Source of the DNA: Doris montereyensis
Taxonomy: Eukaryota > Mollusca > Gastropoda > Nudibranchia > Dorididae
Assembly (NCBI GenBank): GCA_037039925.1
Contig: JAXRKP010000623.1
Coordinates: 68,501-132,500, forward strand
Length of the DNA: 64,000 bases
Reading direction: 5' to 3'
The translations under genes were made by a program, and so were the position numbers. Of this stretch, positions 1 to 59,439 are shown in pieces (within the stretch, counting starts at the first letter, position 1; each line of letters starts with the position of its first letter). Below the pieces are notes generated by a model that was not told the origin of the DNA, made no database searches, and saw only the letters and a list, made by a program, of their open reading frames with translations.

Positions 1-1870
1 TGGTAATTGATCCATTCGACAAGATCATCCTGATGTCCAGAAAAGTCACTTCGGATATGGATATTGTGAAGGTATAGCGTATGGCTGGATTGAATGTTTG
101 GACAAACCTAATGTAGTCTTCAAGTTTGTTCTTGGCTTTAGAGCAGAAGCCTATATAGCATCCTCAATATATACCTGTAGTACTGAAGTGATTATTGCCC
201 TTTGAAGCTCTGATGGATAAGGAATTCTTGATGTTCTATGAACTTTATGAAGAGACAAGCATAACTAGGGCCCATCTTGGTGCCCATGGCTACGCCACTA
301 AAATACTTCCCATTGAACTTGTTCGAACTTGAACGAGTGTCAATGTGAGAGTACCTGCCAAAGCAAAGCAGAAGTAGAGAAAGAACAGTCAGTGCGCTGT
401 TCAAGGGAGAATCAGATGGCTGTGACTGTGAGACCATCTGCATGAGGAATTGGTGTGTACAATGAGTATACATCGAGAAGAAAATGAAATGATCAACATC
501 CTTAGGGAAGTTGACAGACATAAAGAGTTCCAAGGCATGGTAAAAGTCCTTCAGCAGATACGTGGATAAAGAAGCAACAATAGGGGCAAAAACAGAGTCA
601 GAGTCAAGAAAGTCGGAAACATGTTCAGTGGGACATGAACAAGCGGATACGATAAGGCGACCCGGGTTGTTGGTCTTAGGGATTATAGGTAGTAGGTAAA
701 ATCAAAGATTACCTAAAGTGCTATTGTCAAAGACAATAAGAGTTGCAGACGGTGGAAGATTATCACTATCAGACTTGATCAGTTGATGAACAGTGGATTT
801 GACAATGTGATTGTTAGAGACAGTAGCATCACATTACTCCTAGTAGTTAATAGTAGTCCTAGGACAGTAGAAAGTGCGGTCACTGAGTTGGCGCTTAGCT
901 TCGGCAAGATACAGATCTCTGGACCAGATACACAGCGGTCCCACCATTGTCAGCAGGTTTAATAACGATGTAATTATGGCGCTTCACCTCAGAGATGGCG
1001 TGAGTCATTTCACCGGTTGTGTTGAATCAACGGATGGAAGGATAATTAATGTTATGAAGAGGTCGAGGGCCCGAGAAGTTCCGACATCCACCTGAATTTG
1101 GTTTGGCCAGAGCCAATAAAGGGATCAGTAGGTTCAGAATCTTAAGATTGACCTCGATGCTAGTCACGAAAGTGAAAACAGAGACAAAGTTTCTGGCAAA
1201 AGTCATGGACATCACCAAGTCTTTGGTATGGGTTCAAGGTCCTACTGACTGGGATGAATTTTAACCTCCGACTAAGTACAGAAATTTGCTCCTCTGTCAA
1301 TGTAACGTCAGGAGGGATGCAAACAACTTTCTGGTGAAACGTATCAGGATACGTAGTAGTTTGAGCAGCCTGAGGTTTAGGTTTAAGTAATTTAGTTCTT
1401 TTGTGGCTACTCAGGGTGAAGTACAACTGCCGATTGGTTGTGTGAATAATAAAACTAATGAGGTGATACATTAGTGTGGAAGTGAGGTGTTTAAGGGTCT
1501 GACGTAGGAATGTAATTCATGAGACAATGAACAGAGTTAAAATTTGTGGATAGAGAAGACTTGACTAATAATACGAAGGAATTCAATTTTTGTACTTAAC
1601 TGTTTGAAATTGTTTACATCCAGTTCAGACAGGTGTCCAACGGCTGGCATAAATTTATCATGAAATCCAGGAGGGATGAGGTGAGAGCGAAGACAAGTGT
1701 ATAAAAAGTCATAGTGAGATGTAAGTCGGGTTTTACGAAAGGTGGTCATGGCATTAATGGCAAGAGCAATAACAACACTACCAATATTCGAAGGAGAAGT
1801 GAAAAGGCTATTTTGATGAAGAGTTTTGAGTTGGCTGAAGAGGGCTTTACTCAGAAAAGAAGGTGTCATG
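1..1870 (-). pseudogene. Penelope-like retrotransposon, decayed reverse transcriptase
   Basis: Read on the - strand, broken frames carry successive hallmarks of a Penelope-like element (PLE) reverse transcriptase. The N-terminal segment (1869-1537) ends in YTCLRSHLIPPGFHDKF. Next come LTEEQISVLSRRLKFIPVS (about 1300-1240), NYIVIKPADNGGTAVYLV (about 990-905), PKTNNPGRLIVSACSCPTE (about 690-620) and AMGTKMGPSYACLF (about 300-255). A YIED at about 170-155 sits where the catalytic YIDD belongs. Several stops and frame shifts separate these blocks, and the window edge cuts off the C-terminal part, so no GIY-YIG endonuclease can be seen. PLEs copy themselves by reverse transcription; this copy looks inactive. 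The block order is the family's own, so the family call is firm. Exact ends are not. Confidence 0.8.
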
Positions 1871-2079
1871 ATGAAGGAACAGAAATTAGTGTTAATGGGA
1901 AAAGCAGATACAGTGGATGCCCCATAAGTTCGATGAGACCTTTAAAAAAAGATCGACCTGTGAAAATCGACCTAAGCAATTGTTCAGTTACTTCCCCTGA
2001 CAGGATTTTCATCATAATGGTCTTGTGTATTATTATTATTAATAATTACTGGCTGCTGATGTTCTTGCTCGAGTGAAAG

Positions 2080-2740
2080 AGAGAAGTCAGTGGCAATGAT
2101 GTAGCATTTTATTTGTTATCATTTTCTCTTCATTTTTAAACACAGTGTTCATAAGAGATCAAACTTTATATTGGCACCACCAAAAAATTGGCTATCTGTC
2201 GTTAGTTTGTCTGAGTGGGGATGAGTGAAAGGGTGAAATTGAGGAGCTAAAATCTTTTTGGGTGGAGATTCCATTTACACAATACATTACTTCCATCAGT
2301 AAATAGATGAAAACAATGAGCGGTAAACTGATCAACAACAGTGCGGTCTTGGTGCTGTTTCTGACTTGTAGGGGATGGGACCGTCAAAAAATTATGCAAC
2401 GTCGACTGATGCAGCATCCACTGTAAAATTTATAAGGGTAGGAATCTCAGTGAGCAGAGGACATGTCAAGATAAAGGGCTGGAAGAGGATGATTATTTAT
2501 ATAAAAGGTAGTGGTGGAAAGGAATAAAATAAAAAATAAAAACTTGATAACATTAGATCTAGATAATTTAATAACAAAAATAATAAGAATACAAATATCG
2601 AGGCTTGCCTGAATAGATATCCAAGTGAATGGTCATATAACGCACCGTGAACAATGGAACGAGGTCAAAATAGGAAACAAAGACAATCAGAGAGACAACA
2701 GAGAGGAATGCAGAAAAGTATTATATATCAACTGATAAAA
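2080..2740. other. Unassigned AT-rich sequence
   Basis: I see no coding, RNA or repeat signature here. It may be the upstream, non-coding part of the Penelope-like element or plain intergenic DNA. Confidence 0.4.
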
Positions 2741-2864
2741 AGAAATTAAACTGCAGTAGGCCGATAACTAGTGAAGAACAATATATATATATATATATTA
2801 TATGAAAGGCCTAATGGACAGAACAAGGCTAGTGGTAGTAGAAATAATAGTAGGAGGCGGAAGA

Positions 2865-3283
2865 GGAAGAGGAAGAAGTAGGAGTTTAGTAGTAGTAGTA
2901 GTAGTAGAATAGCAGTAGAGTCGTAGTAGAAGTAGAGTAGTAGTATCGGTAGTAGTAGTAGTACTGGTAGAGTAGTAGAAATAGTAGTAGTGGTAATAAC
3001 AGTAGCTGTAGTAGTAGCAGTGCTAACTTGTAGTACTAGTAGTAGGTGGAGGAGGAAGAGAAGAAGAAAAAGGAGTAGTAGTAGTAGTAGAAGTTGTCGT
3101 AGTAGTTCAAGTAGTAGTCGTATTGACTGGCAGTAGTAGTAGTAGAAAGCAGAGGAGAGGAAGAGGAGAAGGAGAAGTAGTAGTGGTAGTAGTAGCAGTA
3201 GTAGTAGTAGCAAAGGAGAAGTGGGAGTTGTAGTAGTGGTATTAATGTAGTAATAGCAGTAGTATGATGGTAGTAGTAATAGC

Positions 3284-3356
<73 letters not shown>

Positions 3357-3680
3357 ACATAGGAGAAGTAGGAATAGTAGTCGTAGTCGTAATAAAAGTT
3401 GTGGCAGTAGTCATAGTAGTAGTACCGGTAGTAGTAGTAATAGTAGTGTAGTAGTACAGAGTAATAGTAGCAGTAGATGGAGGAGAAATGAGAAGTCATA
3501 GTAGTAATAAGTAGTAGCAGTATATTAGTATTAGTAGCAGAAGAGAAGTAGTAGAAGTAGAAGTAGTAGTAGTAGTAGTAGTAGTACGGTGTAGAAGTAG
3601 TAGTGGAAGCAATAGCAGTAGTACCGTAGTAGTGGTAGTAGTAGTATTAGTAGTAGCAGATGTAGTGTTATTGTGAGTGA
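2865..3680. repeat. (AGT)n trinucleotide-rich region
   Basis: Imperfect AGT/GTA triplets fill about 0.8 kb, with the purest run at 3284-3354. Long Leu or Thr open frames on the - strand here are just the triplet read in different phases. Confidence 0.95.
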
Positions 3681-3689
3681 TGATGTTTG

Positions 3690-4085
3690 CATTCCCCTTT
3701 TATGATGTTATATCAGGTACCATTGATAACATTGTCTCTTTCTTTACCTTAAAATTGAAAACTGAAACATGAAACTTGAGTTCAATTCACATTCTTGGGT
3801 AACAGTGTGAAAGAGATGGAAAAATCAAAGGATTGGCAACCTGACTCATGTTACAAGATTTTGATGTTGGTAGCAAAATTATCTAAGTCTCTTATTATAC
3901 CAGTTGATTAGAAAGAAAACAAAGTGTGAATGATACAATTTTACTCAGAAAAAATGAACAGTAAATTGATTTATTAACCCAAATAATGTGCAATATCAGT
4001 TGTCAGGCCTGAAAATCGAGAAAAAAAAAAAAGGAGTAAGAGGAGGATGGAGACAGCACAATTTTAGGCAATGTTTCCCAAACTA
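3690..4085. other. Unassigned intergenic sequence
   Basis: Unique-looking AT-rich DNA with no recognisable gene or element. Confidence 0.4.
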
Positions 4086-4152
4086 CGACAGAACCATCAT
4101 CAAAATGATGTTGGCCGTATAAAGGAAGAAGAAGAGAGATATAGATAGTATA

Positions 4153-4154
<2 letters not shown>

Positions 4155-4203
<49 letters not shown>

Positions 4204-4222
4204 GGAGGGAGGGAGGGAGGGA

Positions 4223-4269
<47 letters not shown>

Positions 4270-4337
4270 AGGGAGAGGAAGGAGAGAGAGAAGAGAGAAG
4301 GAGAGAGAAGAAGAAGAAGAAGAAATAGAAGAAGAAG

Positions 4338-4368
<31 letters not shown>

Positions 4369-4440
4369 TCAAGAAGAAGAAGAAGAAGAAGAAAAGAAGA
4401 AGTTCAAGAAGAGGAAGAAGAAGAAAAAAAGAAGAAGATG
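4155..4440. repeat. Compound microsatellite (TA)n (GA)n (GGGA)n (AAG)n
   Basis: A TA run (about 4157-4188) passes into GA and GGGA purine tracts, then into AAG triplets up to about 4438. Confidence 0.95.
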
Positions 4441-4449
4441 AATCTTTTC

Positions 4450-6080
4450 TTTTTTCTCTCCAGTTGAAGGAAGAAAGATTACATTGAAAAATGCATTGTA
4501 TAAATCCACATGTTGTATCATTTACATTTTACATGTTATTTTACTCGATGTTCTGTGTCATGACCATTTTATTGGCCAAAATAGACACAAAAAAGCAATA
4601 TTAACTATCTATCCACAAATAAAAAAACCGAATAACCAAAGGCTGATGTCCAGTCAATTAATGGGGACATTCTGGAACTCATGCGTAGATCTAGGTCCAA
4701 TTGTCAGCATATCTTTTACAAGTCGTAGCTATTATCTTACAGATGTTACATATCCAAGCCAATGGAGTCAATGAGTCAATGTGAAAATACTCCATGAAAT
4801 CAATTCTGCTGGCGCTAACATTGAAGACAGTAAACAGGAATATGACCTCTTGACCCCAAAAAATTAATTTATGCAGGTGAAAGATCAAGTAAACGCTATT
4901 GCCACAGTATTTGTTGCCATAACGTTTCCTTTTGTGACTAAAAAGAATGATAGACCAAACTCAAAATGTTTAAAATGACTCAAAAATGTTTTGCTTGTTT
5001 TATTGTACACTTTCAAAAATGATAACACGTTGTTTAGAAAGAGCTCTTTCATTTTCGTATTAGTCGTGTAACTGTTGGCGTCACTTTGAAGATTCACCGT
5101 GAAAATAGTATCATTTCAGAAGTATGGCGGAAAGGTAAGGAAAAGCGCTATGCTCTACCTTATAAAAACATTGCTTTGGGTTAGGGGTTCAAATCGTGAC
5201 CACTAATCAGTTTGAAATACCTACTCTTAAGTTAAACATCTGAAATGTGACATTGTGGATGTATACAACCATTGAAGAAAACCTTCCTCAGGGCCATTTA
5301 TCTCGTTCCCGTTTTCTTCCCCGATGGGACCTTTCACATTCACCCCTTTTATTTTCAGTTTTTTTCGGGATGACAAGAACTGAAAGCTAAAATGATTATA
5401 TCGAAATCGGACAGCTTAGCTGAGGAGGCTAGAATAATTGTGTGCACAAACAAATGTTAAATGAGTAGTTGAATTTCATATTTGCAATCTATTCATTTAG
5501 ATCTAGACGAGCTAGATTAGATCTGATCTAGAGATTCTAGTCTAAATCCAGAGGTCTGTCCTGACTCAAGATTCTAGATCTATTTCAATTTCTGAGGGTG
5601 GGCTAATTTCTGTTGCAACCCCATACTATGGACATTGTTTACGAGCCTTGCCGTAAATTACATAAAACGCTGACCATAAAATCTTTACTGAAGCTTCATT
5701 AATTTTATTTGCATGAATATTTACGTTGTAAACTTTAATTTTACCATTTTGTGTTTTGGAGCCTGTTAATTTTGTTGAATCTTGATATGGCTTGTAAAAA
5801 AAGCAAAGGGGTGCATGTACCGCAAAATAGAATAGAAATAGAAGCATGCTTCGATATCCGGTCAAAACACTTCAGCATATACGTGACATTGGAAGAGGGG
5901 TTGTTGGTGTTTGGGTAGGGATTGGCCTTTTGGGATTGTGATTTTAAAAATCTTGTTCTAGATTGATCTGAGATATCGGACATGTCCGGAAGTGCGATAA
6001 TCCAGCGCCGGCCTTTAACACCTGTGGCGTGGCGACCGGCTATTTCTGTCATTCACTAACAACCTGTGTAGTGTAAAGGC
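4450..6080. other. Unassigned sequence with a TAGATCTAGA-rich patch
   Basis: No supported gene. Around 5500-5590 the DNA is dense in overlapping palindromes of the TCTAGATC type. The same vocabulary recurs at 6900-7140. Confidence 0.45.
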
Positions 6081-6510
6081 CGGCTATATCTGTCATCATC
6101 CTGCAAACCATGTCGCACGAAGACTGGATATTTCCGCGTGGATCGGGGATGGCCTTGACGTGCGTCTATTTTCATTGTATTTCCACTCATTGACTCAAGT
6201 AAAGCTTAAAATTAGCTTTCCGATTGGTGAACCAATCATATAGAGAAAACTGATGCTTGCTTCGCGGATTAGTGAATCTTGGTAGTCCAAGTAGATAGGT
6301 TTCAAGGTGCGAAGAATAGACCATTTTGTTACATGCAGAGAATGAAAGGATTTTTATTGAAATGAATTGTCTTGACTACCCATTTACGCATTAAAATGGT
6401 ATCTTTTGTAAATAGCGTGGGGTTTGGGGTGTGTTATTGATACTACAAAGAGACAATGTGTTGCAATTTAGACGCGATAGTAGAAGAAGCATTGTAGGGG
6501 CTATTCTTAC
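6080..6510 (-). repeat. Dispersed repeat R4, inverted copy
   Basis: The reverse complement of this block matches 10390-10830 along most of its length. The shared order includes the strings CAATAACACACC, ACCCCA.GCTATTTACAAAAG, GGTCTATTCTTC.CAC and GAGTCAATGAGTGGAAATACAATG. The two copies diverge by many substitutions, so this is an old dispersed element of unknown class. Confidence 0.75.
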
Positions 6511-6598
6511 GCAAATTGACACAGCTGCCAATTGTATTTTGCTTCTTATTTATCATGGCTTAAGGACAGCTTTTTCAAAAACATGAACAAGCCATTAG

Positions 6599-7604
6599 CA
6601 GACTTGCCAACATTTCCGATTTTGGCGGAATTATTACGATTTTTTGGCATGAATTCCGCTGCATGACTAAAAAGGGGCAAAAATTTCGATTTTCCGTTTG
6701 AAATTAATTTTGCGCATGAAAAAAAATTTATAAGCGAGAAAAATACAACTATGAGATGACACCAATTGAAATTTGCGGTTGAAACAAATTTGGCGGTAAA
6801 TCGTTTTTGAACTTGAAAGGCCAATCTGGTATCACTACAGGCTTTCGCGCATGTTTTCCTCATCGGTCAATCCTTTTATTTACTTACTCCACGTATCGGG
6901 TTAGATGATCTAGTCTAGTTGGCGGATGTTTTGTATGCTGTTACGTTAGATCGAAGTGGATTTATAGATCTAGAAATAATAGATCTAGATTTCTAGATAT
7001 TACTTACCTAGATGTCTGGATTAGATTAGATTCTAGATCTGCTGTATTTTATATTCTACTAGATCTACAACTCTACTCATAGTTCATAGATCTTGATCTG
7101 GTACTAGATCTAGTAGGCTAAAACTAGATCTAGAACTTTATACTTTTATAATTATTTCCACATTCATCTATCATCTATCTGTAGAATTTATCTAGATTTA
7201 GACTAGAATATACCATCATGTCGGCAAACAAAAAAGCAAGGTTGATGCAAATGTATCGCTCAAGTTATGAATGCAATTGGCCAGGAGTTATAAAGCCATC
7301 AAGAAGTGGGGACGAATTTGCGTTCTGTTGTGTGTGCAATTGTGACATTCGAATTAGCCATGGAGGTTCCAACGACATTGTGAAACATTTATCGACCAAT
7401 GTACCGTACTTCTAGAATTATAGTATTATTGCATTATACTACTTAATTATGGACTCTTTTTATGCAGTCTTTAAATATTGATCTCGATAAAGTATTTTTG
7501 TAAGAAAAATGAACACGCGCCTAAAAATTCCTATTTTCTGTCACAGATTCCTGTTTTTTGAGTTACTGATTCCACTTTTGGGCTTTCTCTGGTTGGCAGG
7601 TCTG
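6599..7604 (+). mobile_element. DNA transposon with TIRs and 6-bp target duplication
   Basis: The left end CAGACTTGCCAAC (6599-6611) is the inverse of the right end GTTGGCAGGTCTG (7592-7604), matching at 12 of 13 positions. CATTAG flanks both ends (6593-6598 and 7605-7610), as a target-site duplication would. The 1,006-bp interior has the TAGATCTAGA-rich tract and one zinc-finger exon at 7218. There is no transposase catalytic domain, so the element is non-autonomous or deleted. CAG-type ends with a BED-like finger suggest a hAT relative, but hAT elements normally duplicate 8 bp, so the superfamily is open. Confidence 0.7.
7218..7415 (+). CDS. BED-like zinc-finger N-terminus, transposon-borne, partial
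   Basis: This 65-codon open frame starts at an ATG. It reads YRSSYECNWPGVIKPSRSGD, then FCCVCNCDIRISHGG, then NDIVKHL. That is the pattern of the BED-like finger at the start of many hAT-type transposases and their domesticated relatives: C-x2-C, then an ISHGG turn and a first His. The second zinc-binding His is missing because the frame leaves the homology at a possible donor (AAT|GTACCG, 7394/7395) and stops soon after. I therefore read it as a first exon or a truncated remnant inside the 6599-7604 transposon. A DNA-binding role is inferred from the family. Confidence 0.5.
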   Translation: MSANKKARLMQMYRSSYECNWPGVIKPSRSGDEFAFCCVCNCDIRISHGGSNDIVKHLSTNVPYF

Positions 7605-7610
7605 CATTAG

Positions 7611-9890
7611 GCCTAGACAACCTGGCGCGCTGACATAAAAATCGTCTAGCAAAGTAAATCGTGAACATACAGTGTCATGAAATGGTTAGCTCCACGTGAG
7701 TTAAGAAAAGGTTGATGTTACATTTACCACCAAGGTGGAATGCGCAAGTAGATATTAGACAATTCCGTAGACCGTGAGTGAACCTTTTTATATTATATCC
7801 TAGAAATATGCGACGGAAAGAAAAGATTTCTAGATTTAGAAAGATATTAGATCTACATCACTTGATCCCTAAAGGCTTATCTTCTCCTCCCTTACAATGT
7901 CATGCATGCGCTGAAGTGTTTTGATCTTTGCCGGTCATTGGAGCACGTTTCCATTTCCAGATTTTGTGGGTCGTGTACCCATTTCGAAATAAAATGATGG
8001 AAGTCCGTCTTAAATTTAAATCTGTGTTTTCTAAATATTAGCATATTTGAGGCTAGTAGTGACACTACACTAGTGTGAAGATCTACTTATGGCAGGTTTC
8101 ACAAAAATGGGACCCAATGATAACTTGAACTCTTCAATTAATCTTTCGAAGTCTTAACTGATTAATCTTCTTAACATCTGGTCCATGTATAGCTTTGACA
8201 TCGCAGATATAAAAAACATAATATTGTGAAATTTGCTTTCAATTTGTGTGTTTTGTGAATATTTTTTGGGTGCTTAACGTCAGCAATTGAGACTGATGGC
8301 ATTCCCCTCTTTTTAATAAGTCCTTTTTCACCTTAAGGTTGGTGAGGTCAACGACCTTTTATTCTGTTTTCTTTAATTCCATGTGAAAGAGAATTGTTCA
8401 AAGAAAATTTGGCGAGTTCTAAATTTTAAAAATCTTTTGCAGTGATATTGTGAGGCCCTTTTTAAGATTTTCGTTATTATGTAACAACACAGTAAGAGTT
8501 GAAAAATACGTAGAAGCGCCGTTTTATGATTTGTGATCTGGAGTGAAAGAAAACGTATTCCTACGACCATATATCCTGTAAAAGACACGACTCTAAACGA
8601 GTGAGAATACCATGAGACTACTGTCAGTCTGCAAAACTTTTTTATTTTCGATTTGAGATCTAATAACGGTAATATTGCGTCGAGCTATTTTCTCGTAGTT
8701 TATCTTGTGTAAGCCTATAGAGAAATCATGAAGTTTTGTTTTTAAAATTGTCCGGTCGGCTTTGCGGAATATTTTGTCTTTGGATGCCCCCGACGGCCAT
8801 GCGCTGATGTCCGCACAAAAATGTAGATGATGATCGGCCATCAGAAAGGAGACTGATCAGGTTAGATTCGGAGACCGTTCAGGTTAGATTCAGTTGCATT
8901 AGCAAAACCTGCTTGGGCTTATCGTGATTGAAACTTATGTAAAGAAGTCAGGCAATCAATAGGCTTTCATGATTTATTACTTTCTAATAAATAAAGACAA
9001 GATAATTGGCAATACGGGAGGTTTAGAAGTCCTTTACAACGATAGTGACTCTACGTCTCCACTATGCACAATCTTCTTCGCATAACAATACAATATTACT
9101 AAAAACGCATTTAAACGAGAGAGAGAGAAAATAATACTAACAGCACAGGTTCAAGTAGAGTTCAAGATTTGTCAGCCACCGCTCCCATCCCGTCCCATAT
9201 TCCGCAAATATCGGCCTATACGTATTGCATCCCCACTCGTTATATAAGTCGTGAAGTTAATCGTACCGGTTTCAGCCGAATGGTACACACGATAAACCCG
9301 TAACACGTAATAAGGATAGTATAAAGGCGTACAATCACAGAATTTTACAAAAAACGGGACAAAAAAGCATCCATCCATCCACACGATCCGGAACGCGAGT
9401 CATCTGATCAACGGTAAGGCACCTGCCGTGGACTCCATGCCTGAGGTGTCGGGAGCACAAACACAGACTTCACACCTTATTGAGAACTAGGAAAAGTCAG
9501 GGAACTCTCCAAACCAGATGCCCAAGCGTTACGTCACTAAACCTCGGTCGACAGACCCGTGCAGTTCGCGTAACATTATGTCACTGGCATTGGACCTAGA
9601 ATTTTCAATTATGCCCCTTGACTGAAAAACATGACTTTTAAAAGCTAATTTACTCGCCTCACAGTCCTTTTCTATCTCTTAAAGTCATATATCTGGAATC
9701 CTCAGGTTCTAGGCTTTAACATGGTAAACATTTGTAAGAAATATAACATGTACATTTTGACAAAAGAGGGAAATTGGGATGGACCATATTGTGAAACCTG
9801 CCATATTCTCTTGTCCGAGCAATGTGTCTGGATTATGGAATGACCCATCAATGGGACACATTTTAAATCCGCAAAGCCCTCAGAACTTAC
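7611..9890. other. Unassigned sequence upstream of Sin3
   Basis: No supported gene. A - strand open frame at 8841-8593 (82 codons) has no recognisable domain. 9170-9560 is richer in CG dinucleotides than its surroundings and could hold the Sin3 promoter or a 5' non-coding exon. I found no TATA box or initiator worth naming. Confidence 0.35.
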
Positions 9891-9945
9891 CCTTATGAAG
9901 GCATTCTACGGGGGACAGAGTACAACGATGCAGTTCATCACTAGC

Positions 9946-10112
<167 letters not shown>

Positions 10113-10389
10113 ACTCTGAGACAGAAAATTCCTAAATGGTATGGCTGAATTGGCGATAGGAAAGTCGAGTCGGGTGGCTTTGGTGGACTGTTAGCGCATT
10201 GGTTAAACTATCTCAAAGAGTTGGGTGTTTGGTTTCTCGAAGCATAAACTCTATATTGTGGTAGCTTGTTCCAAAATTAGGTGTTCGAATCTGGATATAT
10301 GTTCTGAAAAAGTTTTATTATATTAGCCAAGTAATATTATAGAGTTTGAAATATGATTGAGTAGCTATGGTCAATTTGCATTTAAGAGT

Positions 10390-10830
10390 AGCCACTACAA
10401 TGCTTCTTCTACAATTATTAGTATCAACGTGTTGTCTCTTTCTAGTGTCAATAACACACCACAAACCCCATGCTATTTACAAAAGTTACCATTTTAATGT
10501 GTAAAGGGGTGGTGAAGACAAGTCACTATAATAAAATTCTCTCATTCTCTGTAACAGAAGGGTCTATTCTTCACACTTTGAAACCTAACACCTTACTTGG
10601 GACTCTACGAAGATTCATTAATCTATGAAGTAAGCATCAGTTTTTCTCTAATATGATTGGCTGATCGATCAGGAAGCTAGTTTTAAGCTTTATTTGAGTC
10701 AATGAGTGGAAATACAATGGAAATAGACACAATTTGAGGGCATCCCTCATCCACATGGGAATATCCAGCCTGTGAGCTACGGTTTGTAAGGGTAGGACGG
10801 AAATAGCAGGCCGCCGCTTCCCACATATAT
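10390..10830 (+). repeat. Dispersed repeat R4, direct copy
   Basis: Partner of the inverted copy at 6080-6510. The two are about 4 kb apart and could form a long imperfect hairpin. Confidence 0.75.
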
Positions 10831-11192
10831 GTTAAGAACCAGTCGGCTGTGTAATACAGTTTTTTGATTTGTGAATATCTTCTAAGCAAAATTTTATCCC
10901 CATTATCGGAATAAAAAATGAAAGAATTTCCATAGTCAGGCACACATCAAGGAATATGAACTATAGGTCTCTGGTTTTTATTGCAATACGTCTTTTTATA
11001 TTTCGTGCAATTTCCATATATATTATGATGTAATGTTCTGTCCCAAGTATTAGGAGGTGTATACTTACTTTAATCATGTTTTGAGAACTGTTGCTGGTAT
11101 TATTTTTGAAATAAATTTATTCTACTTTTATTTCAGTTTTGTTATTCTGATCTATTATTTTCCTTTTTAAACAGGTAGACTTTTTTATCAAC

Positions 11193-57755
<46,563 letters not shown>

Positions 57756-57794
57756 CTGTGACTTGACTTGTTGAAGTTTTTTTAGTTTTAAAAA

Positions 57795-57800
57795 AATAAA
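57795..57800 (+). promoter_or_regulatory. Poly(A) signal candidate, proximal
   Basis: AATAAA 40 bases after the stop, followed by T-rich DNA. Confidence 0.35.
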
Positions 57801-58562
57801 TTTTTTGGCTTGTTTTTTTGTTGTTGATTTTTTTGTTTTTTTTTGTTCATTTTTTTCTTTCTTTCTTCTGCCTTGTACCTGTCATTTATTGTTCAATTAT
57901 TATGTCTTATGTATAGAGTCATGCAAACCCCCAGCCATGTTTTTTGGGTTTGCAGACTGCACTGTGTATAGAGAGAACGGGACCTGCCTGATATCAAACA
58001 GTTCTTGGCTCCCTTGAATCTTGTGTAATATAATAATATGATGAGCAACAAAAAAAAAAAGAAGAAGAAGGAAGTGTTTTATACTTTTGATGCAATGTAT
58101 TTTCATGCATTTGAATTCTTTGTTTGATTTTTTTTTTTATTAGTGTTGCAAATTGATGACACTAACTCTTGATAGCTTGATGAAACAGATGATTCCTGTT
58201 ATTTCCTTTATCTCTCTGTTGTTATCACTCACCAGTCAGTCAGTCAGTCAGTCAGTCAGTCATCAGTGCCGCCAACCTACTGCTAAACTCAAAAAGTGGA
58301 TTTGTACGCTTTTTTTCAAGATTGTTTGTACACTTTTTTTCTGTTTTTTTCTTTTCCGAGATTGTATGCTTTTTTTTTTGTTTGTTTCTCCTGTCCACAT
58401 TCCCCTCCTCTTTTTGGCAAGCAAAAGCTCTCAGTTTTTCTGTTCATGGGGTTGGCAGCTCTGGAGTCCGTGTGCTCTGTCCGCGGTGATAAAGTAAAGT
58501 GACGTTCATATATCTTGTTGTTGTTGTTGATGATGATGATCATGTTTTCCGTGCTCATTCTT

Positions 58563-58705
58563 GTGGCCGGTGGGCGAGAGCTACTGGTAGGTCGTACTTC
58601 TTTCTTTCACCTGTACTTTATCTATCTCGTTGCTGCTCCCTTCCCTCTTTTGAGTCACCCTGAGATCATTGCGTATGGTGGACGGGGTCATTTCTATTAA
58701 TGGAT
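58563..58705 (+). repeat. Dispersed repeat R1, copy 16
   Basis: GTGGCCGGTGGGCGAGAGCT to GCGTATGGTGGACGGGGTCA. Confidence 0.88.
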
Positions 58706-59089
58706 AAACATACAAAACCCATACACTCATTTTCATGAGGGCTTTTGGGGTCGGACTTGGTTTTAGTGAAGAGTGGGGGTGTGGCGGGTTGGTTTGTTCA
58801 AGCCTGTGGAATTTCTGGGACCCGAGTTGTTTTTTCTCTCTGTATTATAGTGTAAAAAGAAATGACAATTGATTTGTATGTACTATGTTCTACTTATTGG
58901 GCTGCCATGTTTTTTTGGCCATTGTTGATGAACTTAATCGGCTCTCGTTTGTTACAGAGAGGGTCTTGTAGCTGTAACCTTTGTTTTTTTTTTCCAATTT
59001 TTGTTTTGTTTTGTTTTTTTATATACATAATATATTGATCTGTTGAGGAGATATGGCTGGCCTGTGTAGGTGTGTGTGTGTCTCTTCCT

Positions 59090-59304
<215 letters not shown>

Positions 59305-59439
59305 GTATATTATTTACGCTTACTTTATACAAAACACTTTCCAGTCTCTATTATTTAAGTCCTCCTCACCCATGCCTCAATCTCATACAGTATACAGTCA
59401 TTGTGAAAATTTGTGTCTGTTATTGCTAGTTGCTTGTTA

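Noticed and set aside
2746..3499. Leu-rich and Thr-rich open frames on the - strand
   Set aside because: Translation of the AGT/GTA triplet repeat.
8593..8841. 82-codon open frame on the - strand
   Set aside because: Ordinary composition but no recognisable domain, no clear splice partner and no repeat copy; too little to call a gene.
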